Positions 19,101 to 27,204 of a stretch of 64,000 bases of DNA are shown here, piece after piece. The notes under the pieces were generated by a model, which saw only the letters and a program-made list of their open reading frames with translations, had not been told where the DNA came from and made no database searches. Source of the stretch: Calditrichota bacterium (lineage in GTDB: Bacteria; Calditrichota; Calditrichia; Calditrichales; J004); the NCBI GenBank assembly GCA_013112635.1, contig JABFGF010000003.1, positions 62,001 through 126,000 on the forward strand. Direction: 5' to 3'. The position numbers and the translations under genes are program-made. Positions within the stretch are counted from its first letter, which is position 1, and every line of letters starts with the position of its first letter.

Positions 19101-19572
19101 CACTATTTATTTAAATCGTTATTTGCTTGACTCGATTGATGAAATTGAACGACCGGAATATTATAAATATTGGTTACTTGAAAAAACTTTAAACAAACAA
19201 AATACATTCACTGACGATGAATTAGTGATGATAAAACTTTTATCATGTTATGATAATATAACTACCTTTTTACCTGAAACTGTTTTTAAACCTGAAGAAA
19301 GAAAAATATTTGAAAACCCGGATTTAAGGAAATTCCTAAAGATCAATACTTTTGAAGAAATAACTTATTTTAACAAAGAGCAGTGGGAAGTTTTTGTAGA
19401 TATGTTGGCAGGATTTTCAATTATGGAATTTTTTACAATAAAACCCGGTAAAAGCCAAAAAACAAAAACCGTTAACCGTTTATTGAAACGAGTTGAGTTA
19501 TTAAAAAAAGCGTCACTTAAAACAGGTTTTGAATTAAACAAGATGATTATCCTGTTAACTTCTTCTAAGTAG
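16126..19572 (+). CDS. Large GH13 alpha-amylase-family protein
   Basis: A 1148-aa protein built around a GH13 TIM barrel at about 290-720. Family regions visible are region I SDMVPNHMAID, region II with the nucleophile Asp531 (IRFDAAM), region III with the acid/base Glu596 (LLLAEAFWMMEG) and region IV with Asp657 in FMNNPDEET. In region IV the usual NHD is NPD: the transition-state His is Pro, which recalls the NTPD of maltosyltransferases such as GlgE. Residues 1-250 and about 720-1148 are long, mostly helical and unrecognised. No signal peptide is seen, so it is probably cytoplasmic and acts on glycogen or maltodextrin. It is followed after 20 bases by an aromatic amino acid hydroxylase gene. 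The exact reaction cannot be given; a transferase is as likely as a hydrolase. Confidence 0.85.
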   Translation: MIFTIGSKPVVTQNSSTPQFFFHVNKESRIKYSIDDALFSIKGRVVFANFNAVKALSEKINKQRDPEKTAAVSPSLLNAMGLMDEILHFMIESYKSKLNPTLLGNMLQRIQSSYGKKDQDLLLNKFADQFPNNDIFNKKISAAEYLQSKTHGVENSEIIIEELLVQWIQNQNKAYEPAKELINDAELKKTSISEDAFADMKLFFEDQPQLPGSETSFLETLMQPAKLFPGSIYDQLEFIKENWGADISQFVSRILISLDFFKEEAKKFIPETFGHETPIASFSDDVYEFEPEAFSADLDWMPHLVLIAKSTYVWLDQLSKQYKKSITRLDQIPDEELNRLANFGFTGLWLIGLWERSSASAKIKRINGNPEAVASAYSLKNYDIAEDIGGFSAYQDLKGRAAKRGIRLASDMVPNHMAIDSDWVSKHPHWFLQTDHPPFPNHTFNGPDLSDDESMSVYIEDGYWQQSDAGVSFKRVDKNTGQETFIYHGNDGTGMPWNDTAQLNFMLPEVREGVIQTILHVARMFPVIRFDAAMTLAKKHYQRLWFPEPGTGGDIPTRAEYAMTKAQFNEIFPEEFWREVVDRVQQECPDTLLLAEAFWMMEGYFVRSLGMHRVYNSAFMNLLKDEENEKYRLMIQNVLEFNPQIMKRYVNFMNNPDEETAVAQFGKEDKYFGVCMLMCTMPGLPMFGHGQIEGFQEKYGMEYKKAYWDESIDDDLVNRHRREIFPILKKRKLFSEVDNFHLYNFVVGNSHVNENVYVFSNMYNGERSLVLFNNAYQETAGMFNFSVNYKDQSGNLKSESLANALKLSHEDSVYTILKEHISGLEYLRKNSEIIEKGLFAELGGYKYQVFLEIEEVYSDLENPYGLLNEKLNGAGVTSIKERLHEFKIEPVTQQLIEFYSNRKKCIDSILNGYSKKKTDSIFKSLNSSKKEIYNFIELAKVGFENKQLHTNLENLAWLPDFLYENSLNKKTDLFIKEHFKDDRIKLKLNWFFTIYLNRYLLDSIDEIERPEYYKYWLLEKTLNKQNTFTDDELVMIKLLSCYDNITTFLPETVFKPEERKIFENPDLRKFLKINTFEEITYFNKEQWEVFVDMLAGFSIMEFFTIKPGKSQKTKTVNRLLKRVELLKKASLKTGFELNKMIILLTSSK

Positions 19573-19592
19573 AAAATGGAGTAAAAGATTAT

Positions 19593-21332
19593 ATGCAATA
19601 TGAAAAGGTCCTTGAACAAATTCCACATCATTTAAAACAATATATTGTTGATCAGCATTATGAGCGATATACTGCCCAGGATCATGCTGTTTGGCGTTAT
19701 ATAATGCGTGTAAATTTAGATTACCTCAAGGATCATGCCCACTCTTCATATTTGGATGGATTGAAGAAAACGGGAATCGGGATAGAGAAAATACCCAATA
19801 TTGATGAAATGAATGAGGCCTTGCAAAAGATTGGTTGGAAGGCGGTTATTGTTGATGGCTTTTTGCCGCCGGCTGTTTTCATGGAATTTCAGTTTCGGAA
19901 AATTTTAGCCATCTCTGCGGATATGCGGACCATTCAGCACCTCTTATATACTCCTGCTCCGGACATTGTTCATGAAGCAGCTGGCCATGCGCCAATTATT
20001 GCTGATGATGAATATTCACGATTTCTACAAAAATTTGGTGAATATGGCATGAAAGCATTTTCATCAAAAATAGACATAGAAATTTATGAAGCTATTCGCC
20101 ATTTATCGATAATAAAAGAATACCCGGAAACAACAAAAGAAGAAATTGATCTGGCGGAAAAAGATCTTAATAACAAATTAGCCCAAAATACAAATCCTTC
20201 AGAAATGACATTGCTTTCCCGCTTGCATTGGTGGACAGTTGAGTATGGATTGATTGGAGATTTATCCCAGCAAAAAATTTATGGTGCCGGATTGCTTTCA
20301 TCTGTTGGAGAAAGTAAAAATTGCTTAAAACCGGCTGTTAAAAAAATCCCCATAAGCATTAACTGTACAAATTATAATTACGACATAACAAACGAACAGC
20401 CACAGCTTTTTGTAAATAAAGATTGGCAGGAACTTCTTTCAGTTTTGGAAGAGTTTTCAAATAAAATGTCTTTTCGCACAGGTGGACAAGACGCCATTGA
20501 AAAAGCAATAGAATCGGAAGCAGTTTCTACTTATCAATATTCTTCCGGTCTTCAGGTATCGGGAGTTTTTTCTAATTTGATTAAAAATGAGCATGGCCAG
20601 CCTGTATATATTTCTACAACTGGCCCGACAAGTTTAGCTTTTGATAACAAGCAATTAGAAAACCATGGCATAACTTATCATGCAGATGGATTTAGCTCAC
20701 CTGTTGGAAAACTGCTTGGTAAAAAATCGTTGGAAAATTTTTCTAACCAGGATTTGATAGACGCAGGGATTTATGAAGGGCAGAATATATCTTTGGAATT
20801 TGAATCGGGTATTAAAGTACAGGGGAATTTGCAATCCAATTTACGAAAAGAAAATAAATTAATTTTATTATCATTTACAGAATGTACAGTCTTAACCCGG
20901 GATGGTGATACTTTATTTGATCCACAATGGGGCGTTTACGATATGGCCATCGGAGATTCCATTCCATCGGTTTTCTTTGGAACAGCTGATAAAATCAACC
21001 ATAATATTTACCCACCTAAATCCGAGAATGTAGCGATCCCAATTAAATATTCTGAAAAAGATAAAGAGCTACACAAGCTTTATGAGGAAATACGAAAAAT
21101 GCGGGATGAAGAGCAGTCTAATTCTGAAAGATTGAAAGAAATTAGTAAACTGCTTGATGATAATTTTTCAAACGAGTGGCTTCTGCGATTAGAAGTTTTG
21201 GAAATATTGAAGAAGAAAAAGATTCTACCAGACCTTCAAAGTGATATAAATAAAACATTCGCATTATTATCAAATGAATCTGGAGAGAAACGGTTGCTAA
21301 TTGAGAATGGCTTGCAAATCCTAAATGGATAA
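19593..21332 (+). CDS. Aromatic amino acid hydroxylase with long C-terminal extension
   Basis: A tetrahydropterin- and iron-dependent monooxygenase of the phenylalanine/tyrosine/tryptophan hydroxylase family, probably phenylalanine 4-monooxygenase. The facial triad is clear: His127 and His132 in PDIVHEAAGHAP and Glu217 in WTVEYGLIG. The iron-site domain fills about 1-290. The remaining 290 residues form an extra domain (SPVGKLLGKKSLEN, FTECTVLTRDGDTLF, WGVYDMAIGDSIPSVFFG) ending in a charged coiled coil; classical bacterial PhhA lacks it. A weak GGAG lies before the ATG. The end overlaps the convergent TPR gene by 12 bases. No pterin dehydratase gene is adjacent. Substrate preference cannot be read from the sequence. 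Confidence 0.88.
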   Translation: MQYEKVLEQIPHHLKQYIVDQHYERYTAQDHAVWRYIMRVNLDYLKDHAHSSYLDGLKKTGIGIEKIPNIDEMNEALQKIGWKAVIVDGFLPPAVFMEFQFRKILAISADMRTIQHLLYTPAPDIVHEAAGHAPIIADDEYSRFLQKFGEYGMKAFSSKIDIEIYEAIRHLSIIKEYPETTKEEIDLAEKDLNNKLAQNTNPSEMTLLSRLHWWTVEYGLIGDLSQQKIYGAGLLSSVGESKNCLKPAVKKIPISINCTNYNYDITNEQPQLFVNKDWQELLSVLEEFSNKMSFRTGGQDAIEKAIESEAVSTYQYSSGLQVSGVFSNLIKNEHGQPVYISTTGPTSLAFDNKQLENHGITYHADGFSSPVGKLLGKKSLENFSNQDLIDAGIYEGQNISLEFESGIKVQGNLQSNLRKENKLILLSFTECTVLTRDGDTLFDPQWGVYDMAIGDSIPSVFFGTADKINHNIYPPKSENVAIPIKYSEKDKELHKLYEEIRKMRDEEQSNSERLKEISKLLDDNFSNEWLLRLEVLEILKKKKILPDLQSDINKTFALLSNESGEKRLLIENGLQILNG

Positions 21333-22073
21333 CTCACCAATTAATGGGGCAACATTGTGATCAAAAAAGGTGTCTACATTATCCAGCCTGTTTAAATCCA
21401 TACGCACAAGTTCTGCCGAGGTATGGTATTCAATTGGATAATTTGGATAAATTTCCGGTGCGCTTTTTAACCTTGGTGGAATGTCCTGAAGCAGTTCTAT
21501 TAAAAAAAGTGACTGATACAAGTAAGTTCTGGCACTATCAAACTCTCCAAGCTGGGTTAGGCATAATCCCTTAATATGTGTAAACAGGGAAGATGAATTG
21601 TTCTGGACAATTGCCAGATTGATGCATTTCAATGCTTGATGGTATTCTTTTTCTTCCAAAAAAATTACAGCTGCAAGGTAGTTAATATATTCGTCGTCCG
21701 GGTGCTCTTCATAAACCGATTGAATATAGTTTAAGTATCTCTCACGATAATCTTTCCAAGCATATTTGCTGTTTATTTCAAATACTTTTTGGATTAATTC
21801 AGGGCTAACTTCCGTGTGTTTGCCTTCAAGTTGTTCATAAATTGCGATCGTTCTGTCAAAAGAATAAGGTTCGTCATCCATTATATCCGGTGCGTTAGAA
21901 GGGGGTTGGTGCAACAGTTTATTAATTTCTTCTTCGTTATTTTTAAGGAATATTTCATTGCCTATTTCAAAGATCAGCGATATCGAATCTAACGTGAAAC
22001 CAATTCCATACGATTTTTCACAATAAATGTCGTATATTTCCCTTATTGATCGGCGAATATTTTGACGGGTCAT
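21321..22073 (-). CDS. TPR-repeat protein of unknown function
   Basis: A 250-aa soluble helical protein. The middle shows TPR-like pairs (YINYLAAVIFLEEKEYHQALKC and THIKGLCLTQLGEFDSARTY), so it is probably a protein-binding scaffold. The N-terminal part (RSIREIYDIYCEKSYGIGF) is not recognised. No signal peptide or membrane segment is present. Its 3' end overlaps the convergent hydroxylase gene by 12 bases. No Shine-Dalgarno sequence is seen before the ATG at 22073. Function unknown. Confidence 0.72.
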   Translation of the reverse strand: MTRQNIRRSIREIYDIYCEKSYGIGFTLDSISLIFEIGNEIFLKNNEEEINKLLHQPPSNAPDIMDDEPYSFDRTIAIYEQLEGKHTEVSPELIQKVFEINSKYAWKDYRERYLNYIQSVYEEHPDDEYINYLAAVIFLEEKEYHQALKCINLAIVQNNSSSLFTHIKGLCLTQLGEFDSARTYLYQSLFLIELLQDIPPRLKSAPEIYPNYPIEYHTSAELVRMDLNRLDNVDTFFDHNVAPLIGELSI

Positions 22074-22188
22074 AAAAAAATCAATCCATTTTATTTACAT
22101 TCCTAATTCTATAATCGAGATTTTTTAATAAATATTAATAAAATGAATGAGATGGTTAATTTTACTTACAACAATTTATCTTTGAAAT

Positions 22189-22218
22189 TTGACAATAAAC
22201 CTATTAAACGGTTATTTT
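22189..22218 (+). promoter_or_regulatory. Candidate sigma70-type promoter for secreted hydrolase gene
   Basis: TTGACA at 22189-22194 and TATTTT at 22213-22218 are separated by 18 bases. Transcription would start near 22225, leaving a short leader before the ATG at 22243. The TTG of the -35 box also begins a spurious longer reading frame. Confidence 0.45.
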
Positions 22219-22242
22219 TACACTTGGTTTGGGGAAAAATTA

Positions 22243-23127
22243 ATGCCGGGTAAATCATCGACTATTTTTATAGTCTTACTAATTATTATTATAGTTCAAC
22301 AACTTATTGCGCAAGATAAGCCAAGTGTTGTCTGGCATGGGGTTGATGAGGGAGAGTGGACAAAACTGTATTTAAAAAACAGTTTGTTTCCACATTCATC
22401 CAGGCAGGGTACGCATACCTATAAAGAGCTGGTTTTTACTCAAAGTGTAAATTATAGTGATAGTTCAGCTGTTATTTTTATTCCGCGTGGGTACAAAACG
22501 GTTTTAGGTTATAACGATGTTATTGTCCATTTTCATGGCTGGAATAATGAAGCTATAAATGTAATGCACGATTTTGATCTTCTTAACCAGTTATATAATT
22601 CTGAAAAGAACGCAATTTTAGTTGTTGCCCAGGGCCCAAAAAATGCAATGGATTCTGCCGGTGGTAAAATTGAGGAACGAAACGGTTTAAAAAAATACAT
22701 ACGTGAAATCCTGTCTAAGCTTAAAGAAGAAAATAAGGTAAATACAAACCGGTTGGGTCAGCTGATAATAAGTTCGCACAGTGGTGGATATCGCCCCGCA
22801 ATTTTGGGGTTGGTTAATGGCGGGTTGAGGAAAAATATTAAAGAGCTTTATTTGTTTGACTCGTTTTATAGTTTAACCGACATGATTGTTCCCTGGCTAA
22901 AGGCAGATAAAGATAACCGATTACGCAGCATATACACAGAAAACCTGGAACCGGAGCATCAAGAATTTTTAAAGCTTATCTCAGCGAATGGAATGATTTA
23001 TAATAATGTTTTGGCCAAAGAAGTTAAAATAATTTTGAGGCCTTCAAAAGCCTGTCATGATTGTATAATGGATGGTAATTTTGAACAATTGTTAAAAATT
23101 AGCCTTTTAAATGATATTGACAGATAA
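22243..23127 (+). CDS. Secreted alpha/beta-hydrolase-like protein
   Basis: A 294-aa exported protein. The ATG at 22243 is chosen over the in-frame TTG at 22189 because it has GGGGA upstream, starts a normal signal peptide (hydrophobic IFIVLLIIIIVQQLIA, cleavage after AQ), and the TTG falls inside a promoter-like -35 box. An alpha/beta-hydrolase pattern is suggested by VIVHFHGWNNE (oxyanion strand) and the nucleophile elbow LIISSHSGGYRP, with an acid in LYLFDSFY and a possible late His in KACHDC. It could be an esterase or a peptidase. The end overlaps the ORF of the next gene, whose real start lies 25 bases later. The substrate is unknown. Confidence 0.75.
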   Translation: MPGKSSTIFIVLLIIIIVQQLIAQDKPSVVWHGVDEGEWTKLYLKNSLFPHSSRQGTHTYKELVFTQSVNYSDSSAVIFIPRGYKTVLGYNDVIVHFHGWNNEAINVMHDFDLLNQLYNSEKNAILVVAQGPKNAMDSAGGKIEERNGLKKYIREILSKLKEENKVNTNRLGQLIISSHSGGYRPAILGLVNGGLRKNIKELYLFDSFYSLTDMIVPWLKADKDNRLRSIYTENLEPEHQEFLKLISANGMIYNNVLAKEVKIILRPSKACHDCIMDGNFEQLLKISLLNDIDR

Positions 23128-23152
23128 CCGATTACGGATAAAGGAGTTAACA

Positions 23153-23788
23153 ATGAACAGCACAATTAAAATAATTTTCATAAGTTTTTCATTGGTTAGT
23201 CTTTTGTTTTCACAAGGGAAAATGACAGAATTTAATATTGGCTTATTAGGACCAACAGATGCTGAAAGTGGTTTTTATGGAGGCTTAAACCTTGGCCGAA
23301 TGGTTGATGAGAATGTTGGTGTAAGTTTAGGTGTTCATGTTTATCATAGCAGCTACACAAAGGAATCAAGGGTAGGTGAAAATAAAGATGGCCAAATTGT
23401 GATTTCCGAGACAGCCACAGAGCTTGACCAAAGCGCAACTTTAATCCCGCTCTTTTTTCAGCTTCATTATACAGGTCCAATTACAAATGCACTTGATTTA
23501 AAAGTTACGGCTGGAGTGGGTTATGAGTTATTGTGGAATTCCATAACAAATTTTGAGCTCGAAAAAGACGGAACAGATTTTTATAGTGGTTTCGGTTGGA
23601 ATGTCGGTGCCGGTGTAAGTTTGCCCATCAGTCGTGCATCCGATTTTTACGGCGAGTTGTTTTATCATGGTGGTTCTCCATCCCGTGATGCAGGAAAAAC
23701 AGAAGAAGGTTTTCCGGTTCGTTCGGAAATTGATATGGGCGGTCTTGGAGTTCGTATTGGCCTGCGGTTATATACTTTTGGGCTGTAA
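23153..23788 (+). CDS. Small outer-membrane beta-barrel protein
   Basis: A 211-aa exported protein. The ATG at 23153 has AAGGAG seven bases upstream and begins a signal peptide (MNSTIKIIFISFSLVSLLFSQ), so it is preferred to an in-frame ATG at 23111 inside the previous gene. The mature part alternates polar and hydrophobic residues with glycine-aromatic turns (FYGGLNLGRMV, TAGVGYELLW, GWNVGAGVSLPI, GGLGVRIGLRLYTFGL), as in OmpW- or OmpA-like 8-stranded barrels. The last residue is not the usual Phe but Leu. It is probably co-transcribed with the hydrolase gene, and an intrinsic terminator follows. Confidence 0.75.
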   Translation: MNSTIKIIFISFSLVSLLFSQGKMTEFNIGLLGPTDAESGFYGGLNLGRMVDENVGVSLGVHVYHSSYTKESRVGENKDGQIVISETATELDQSATLIPLFFQLHYTGPITNALDLKVTAGVGYELLWNSITNFELEKDGTDFYSGFGWNVGAGVSLPISRASDFYGELFYHGGSPSRDAGKTEEGFPVRSEIDMGGLGVRIGLRLYTFGL

Positions 23789-23862
23789 AAGAACTGGGTC
23801 ATTTTTCAGATTTTAAATTTTGTTTCGGATTACAAGTTTGCTTTAATTAGTTGAAATTATAA

Positions 23863-23887
23863 CGAATTTGTAATTCGATTTTTTTTT
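23863..23887 (+). terminator. Intrinsic terminator after barrel-protein gene
   Basis: CGAATT-TGT-AATTCG forms a 6-bp stem with a 3-base loop, followed by A and nine T residues. It lies about 75 bases after the outer-membrane protein stop and just before the SpoIID-like lipoprotein gene. Confidence 0.6.
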
Positions 23888-23910
23888 AAGCCAATAACAA
23901 TTCAAAACAA

Positions 23911-25173
23911 ATGCATAAAATAAAAGCCTGCCAGATTAAACAGATTGTAAATTTAAAGACCCTTATTTTTTCTTTGATTTTATTTTCTGCCAGTTCATGT
24001 ATTCCTCAAAAAAATGAGCCATCACAATCTTCAAATATTCCAACGATTAAAGTTTTATTATCCAAAGTTTCAAAGCAAGATTCACTTAGTTTCAGTGGCA
24101 CATATTTTTTAGAAACAGAAGAGGCCCGGTACGAATTTGGCTCATCAAACAATAAGGTTTATATCCAGTCCATAAAAGATGGTTATAAAATCTATAATGA
24201 AAAACGGCTCTTTCTATTCCGGAAAAATGATAAGGTACATTTCATCCCAGAAAACAATAGTTCTGTCATAAAACATAGTAAAAAAGAATATTCAGGAAAC
24301 CTTTCCATATTAAAAGAAGACTCAACAAATCTATACCTGATAAATCATCTTGATTTGGAATCATACCTGCAAGGCGTTGTTCCGGCTGAAATTTTTACAA
24401 ACAATGCAGAACAAATGGAGGCTGTTAAAGCACAGGCTATTTGTGCAAGAACATATGCGTTAAAAAAAATGGAAAACCGAAAAAACAAATCATATCATGT
24501 TTATGCAGATATTCGGGACCAGGCTTATGGTGGAGCAGGACAAAAAACAAAGCTTGGAAACCAGGCTGTACTGGAAACGATAGGCAGTGCTTTGTTTTTT
24601 GATAACAAACTTGCGGATGCTTATTTCCATGCATCTTGTGGTGGCGTTTCTGAAGAAGCCAACAGTGTTTGGGAAGGTCCTGAAACAGCTTATTTAAAAT
24701 CACAGCAAGATATTGTTGGTAAAGAGTTTGCTGATTTGGAATCACCATATTTTCGCTGGACGATGGAAAGAGATGCTGCTCAGCTGGATTCAATGTTTAA
24801 CAACAAATTCAATATTTCTTATCTTAATAAAACCGTGCAGGATACAATGGACATCCCATTCAGGATGTTTGTAAAAGAAAGAAGTGCCAGCGGCCGTGTT
24901 ACAAAACTGGCTGTTAATTACGGAACAGATAGCCAGGAACTTTCGGGTTATGAAATACGTCGTTTTTTGGGCTGGCCAATTGGGAAACTATTGCCAAGCA
25001 CACTCTTCAAACTATCTGCCAGCGATTCTACATTTATTATAAATGGTGCCGGAAATGGACACGGTGTTGGTATGTGCCAGTATGGGGCGATGTATAAAGC
25101 TCAAAAAGGTTTACAATATTATCATATTTTACAAAGTTATTACCCTGGTACAGTTTTAAGAAAAGTGTATTAA
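23911..25173 (+). CDS. SpoIID/LytB-family lipoprotein (peptidoglycan-acting)
   Basis: A 420-aa lipoprotein with a signal segment ending in LFSASSC (Cys30 as lipid anchor). The SpoIID domain is full length: LDLESYLQGVVPAEIF with the catalytic Glu, MEAVKAQAICARTYAL, AYFHASCGGVSEEA, and the closing GAGNGHGVGMCQYGAM and YYHILQSYYPGT. In sporulating bacteria SpoIID is a lytic transglycosylase that trims denuded glycan strands; Gram-negative homologues such as LytB-domain proteins are presumed to remodel the wall. No Shine-Dalgarno sequence is seen before the ATG. The next gene encodes a lipoprotein with SPOR domains, which bind denuded glycan, so the pair may act on the same substrate. That functional link is inference. 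Confidence 0.88.
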   Translation: MHKIKACQIKQIVNLKTLIFSLILFSASSCIPQKNEPSQSSNIPTIKVLLSKVSKQDSLSFSGTYFLETEEARYEFGSSNNKVYIQSIKDGYKIYNEKRLFLFRKNDKVHFIPENNSSVIKHSKKEYSGNLSILKEDSTNLYLINHLDLESYLQGVVPAEIFTNNAEQMEAVKAQAICARTYALKKMENRKNKSYHVYADIRDQAYGGAGQKTKLGNQAVLETIGSALFFDNKLADAYFHASCGGVSEEANSVWEGPETAYLKSQQDIVGKEFADLESPYFRWTMERDAAQLDSMFNNKFNISYLNKTVQDTMDIPFRMFVKERSASGRVTKLAVNYGTDSQELSGYEIRRFLGWPIGKLLPSTLFKLSASDSTFIINGAGNGHGVGMCQYGAMYKAQKGLQYYHILQSYYPGTVLRKVY

Positions 25174-25196
25174 AACAAGTTTCTATTAAGGATTTT

Positions 25197-25967
25197 ATGA
25201 TTCATCAAAAAGTACTTTTATTTTTAACAGCCCTTTTTATTATGGTCGCCTGTAATCCGCAAGGTATAAGGCGTTCCAGATTGCAGGGTAACCAAACCGA
25301 GGCACAACCGGATAGCTTTTTATATTATCAACCTATGGCAATTAATGATCCGTTTTTGGATAGTTTAAAATCGGGAAACGATAAAGAAGAATCTGTAAAA
25401 GTTCGCTTAATTCCACCGCCACCGCCTCAACCACCTACAACCAAGCAAGTAGAAGGTTTTCGAATCCAAACATTTGCAGGTTTGGACTCCGTCAATGCCC
25501 TGGCTTCAATTGAAAAATTGAAAACGATGGTAAATGATTCGATATATTTTTTTAAAGATAAAGGATTACATAAAATCCAATTTGGTGATTTTATTTATCG
25601 AAATGATGCTGACTTGAAAGTTCTGGATATCCGGAAATTTGGGATAAGCGGAGCATGGGTTGTGGCAACTCTTGTAAATGTCCCGGTTGACACATCAAGC
25701 AAACAGGCGGATGTTGATTCTGTCGGGCAACAACCAGATGCACCTTTTAAGATACAGGTTTTAGTTACATCAGATTTCTTAAAAGCTCAGAGCCTTATAG
25801 TAAAGCTTCAGGCTCAGTTTAACCAGGAGAGTTACTTTAGCTCAACGGATAAATTGCATAAAATTTATCTTGGAAAATTTACAAATCGCTCAGAAGCAGA
25901 AAAGGTATTGGACCAGGTGAAAAAATCGGGTTATCCCGATGCATGGCTGGTTTATAAAAAACTATGA
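25197..25967 (+). CDS. Lipoprotein with two SPOR domains
   Basis: A 256-aa lipoprotein (signal MIHQKVLLFLTALFIMVAC, Cys19). After a Pro-rich linker (LIPPPPPQPPTT) come two SPOR-like repeats, about 85-160 (GFRIQTFAGL ending SGAWVVATLV) and 180-255 (PFKIQVLVTS ending YPDAWLVYKKL). SPOR domains bind peptidoglycan lacking stem peptides, as found at division sites. AAGGA precedes the ATG. It follows the SpoIID-like gene by 23 bases and overlaps the next gene by 4 bases (ATGA), so the three form an operon. Confidence 0.86.
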   Translation: MIHQKVLLFLTALFIMVACNPQGIRRSRLQGNQTEAQPDSFLYYQPMAINDPFLDSLKSGNDKEESVKVRLIPPPPPQPPTTKQVEGFRIQTFAGLDSVNALASIEKLKTMVNDSIYFFKDKGLHKIQFGDFIYRNDADLKVLDIRKFGISGAWVVATLVNVPVDTSSKQADVDSVGQQPDAPFKIQVLVTSDFLKAQSLIVKLQAQFNQESYFSSTDKLHKIYLGKFTNRSEAEKVLDQVKKSGYPDAWLVYKKL

Positions 25968-27133
25968 TTCAAAAATTTTATTATAACTACAAAGATGTTT
26001 TAAAAGCACCGCGAATTGCAATTGGACCTCAACGGATCTATATCGCAACATTAGGTGTAGGAGCTGCCCATGTGGTTTATTTTTTATTTAGCTACCTGGC
26101 ACTTGTAATGACGGGATTTGAAATAGAAAATATTTGGTCGCAGTACGGTCTTTTCCCAATTATATTTAAGTTTAGCTTAACGCAAAGCGCAACTTTTGTA
26201 GGCTGGATGGGAATAATTGTTACAGCCTTTATTGTCCTTTTAACAAGTACTTCCGTATCACGTGCGGTTTACATGTATTTACGCGATAATTATTTCTACA
26301 CAAGTAAGCAGGCCATTTTTTTTGCTTTTAAGAAAAGTAAATCAATCATTTCAATTTACCTGACATTTCTCTTCCTGATATTACCATTTATTTTTGGAGC
26401 TGCAATAATGGCTATCCTTGGGCGCTTGTCCTGGATTGGTGAAATATTAAATGCCTTTGCAACTTTGCCATATATTTTTGCTGGGATGGTGCTTGTTTTT
26501 ATAACGATTTGTTTTATTCTTTCCTTTTTTCTCGGGCCGGCAATTATTGCTTCTTCGGAAGAAGATGGTTTTGGTGCGGCGGTTCAAAGTATGCACCTTA
26601 CCTGGGGACAGCCATGGCGGTTAGCCTCATACGGTCTTCTTACTCTTGCTTTATTGATTGTTGGTATTGTCACTTTTATGTTTGTACTTAAAATTGGGCT
26701 TATTATTTATTCGATTTTGTTTATGCCGCTTATGCATTCACTGGCACCAATTTTGAATAATGCGTTATACTATGTGGAAGTTTCAATTGGCGGGCTTGAT
26801 ATGATCATTCGCGATCTTATCGGATCAGGTGGAGCAAAGGTTCTTTATTTAAAGCAGCATTATGTCCCTGTAGAACTTACTACATCAAAATCAATTGCAT
26901 CTTCAATTGTGTACTTTTTCTTGATGGTTGCCGGATATATGACCATTGGCTATGGCCAGGCAATTGTAAACTCCGCACTGACTATGTCTTATGTAATATT
27001 TGAGATGAAGCTAACCGGAAAGAGCCTGTTAAAAAGGCAAGACAGCGAGCTGGCTGAGGATAAAGAGGCTTTTGAGTTTAATACTGAGGCTAACACAAAG
27101 AATTTAGCAGATTCTGAAAGTGGCGATAAATAG
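25964..27133 (+). CDS. Polytopic membrane protein of unknown function
   Basis: A 389-aa integral membrane protein with six to eight predicted hydrophobic segments, for example at about 25-52, 84-110, 125-150, 160-195, 218-255 and 305-345. The C-terminal tail is charged and cytoplasmic-looking (KEAFEFNTEANTKN). No family is recognised; the layout (GPAIIASSEEDGFGAAVQS followed by a TM pair) recalls Yip1-like or DUF4013-like membrane proteins, but this is a weak guess. Its ATG overlaps the stop of the SPOR lipoprotein gene, so it may work with it at the envelope. Confidence 0.75.
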   Translation: MIQKFYYNYKDVLKAPRIAIGPQRIYIATLGVGAAHVVYFLFSYLALVMTGFEIENIWSQYGLFPIIFKFSLTQSATFVGWMGIIVTAFIVLLTSTSVSRAVYMYLRDNYFYTSKQAIFFAFKKSKSIISIYLTFLFLILPFIFGAAIMAILGRLSWIGEILNAFATLPYIFAGMVLVFITICFILSFFLGPAIIASSEEDGFGAAVQSMHLTWGQPWRLASYGLLTLALLIVGIVTFMFVLKIGLIIYSILFMPLMHSLAPILNNALYYVEVSIGGLDMIIRDLIGSGGAKVLYLKQHYVPVELTTSKSIASSIVYFFLMVAGYMTIGYGQAIVNSALTMSYVIFEMKLTGKSLLKRQDSELAEDKEAFEFNTEANTKNLADSESGDK

Positions 27134-27204
27134 TTTTCAGGTTAAAAACTCAAAGTATGCTTTTATTTTCCCGATAACTTCTAAGTTGCAAATAAGGAGA
27201 AGAG

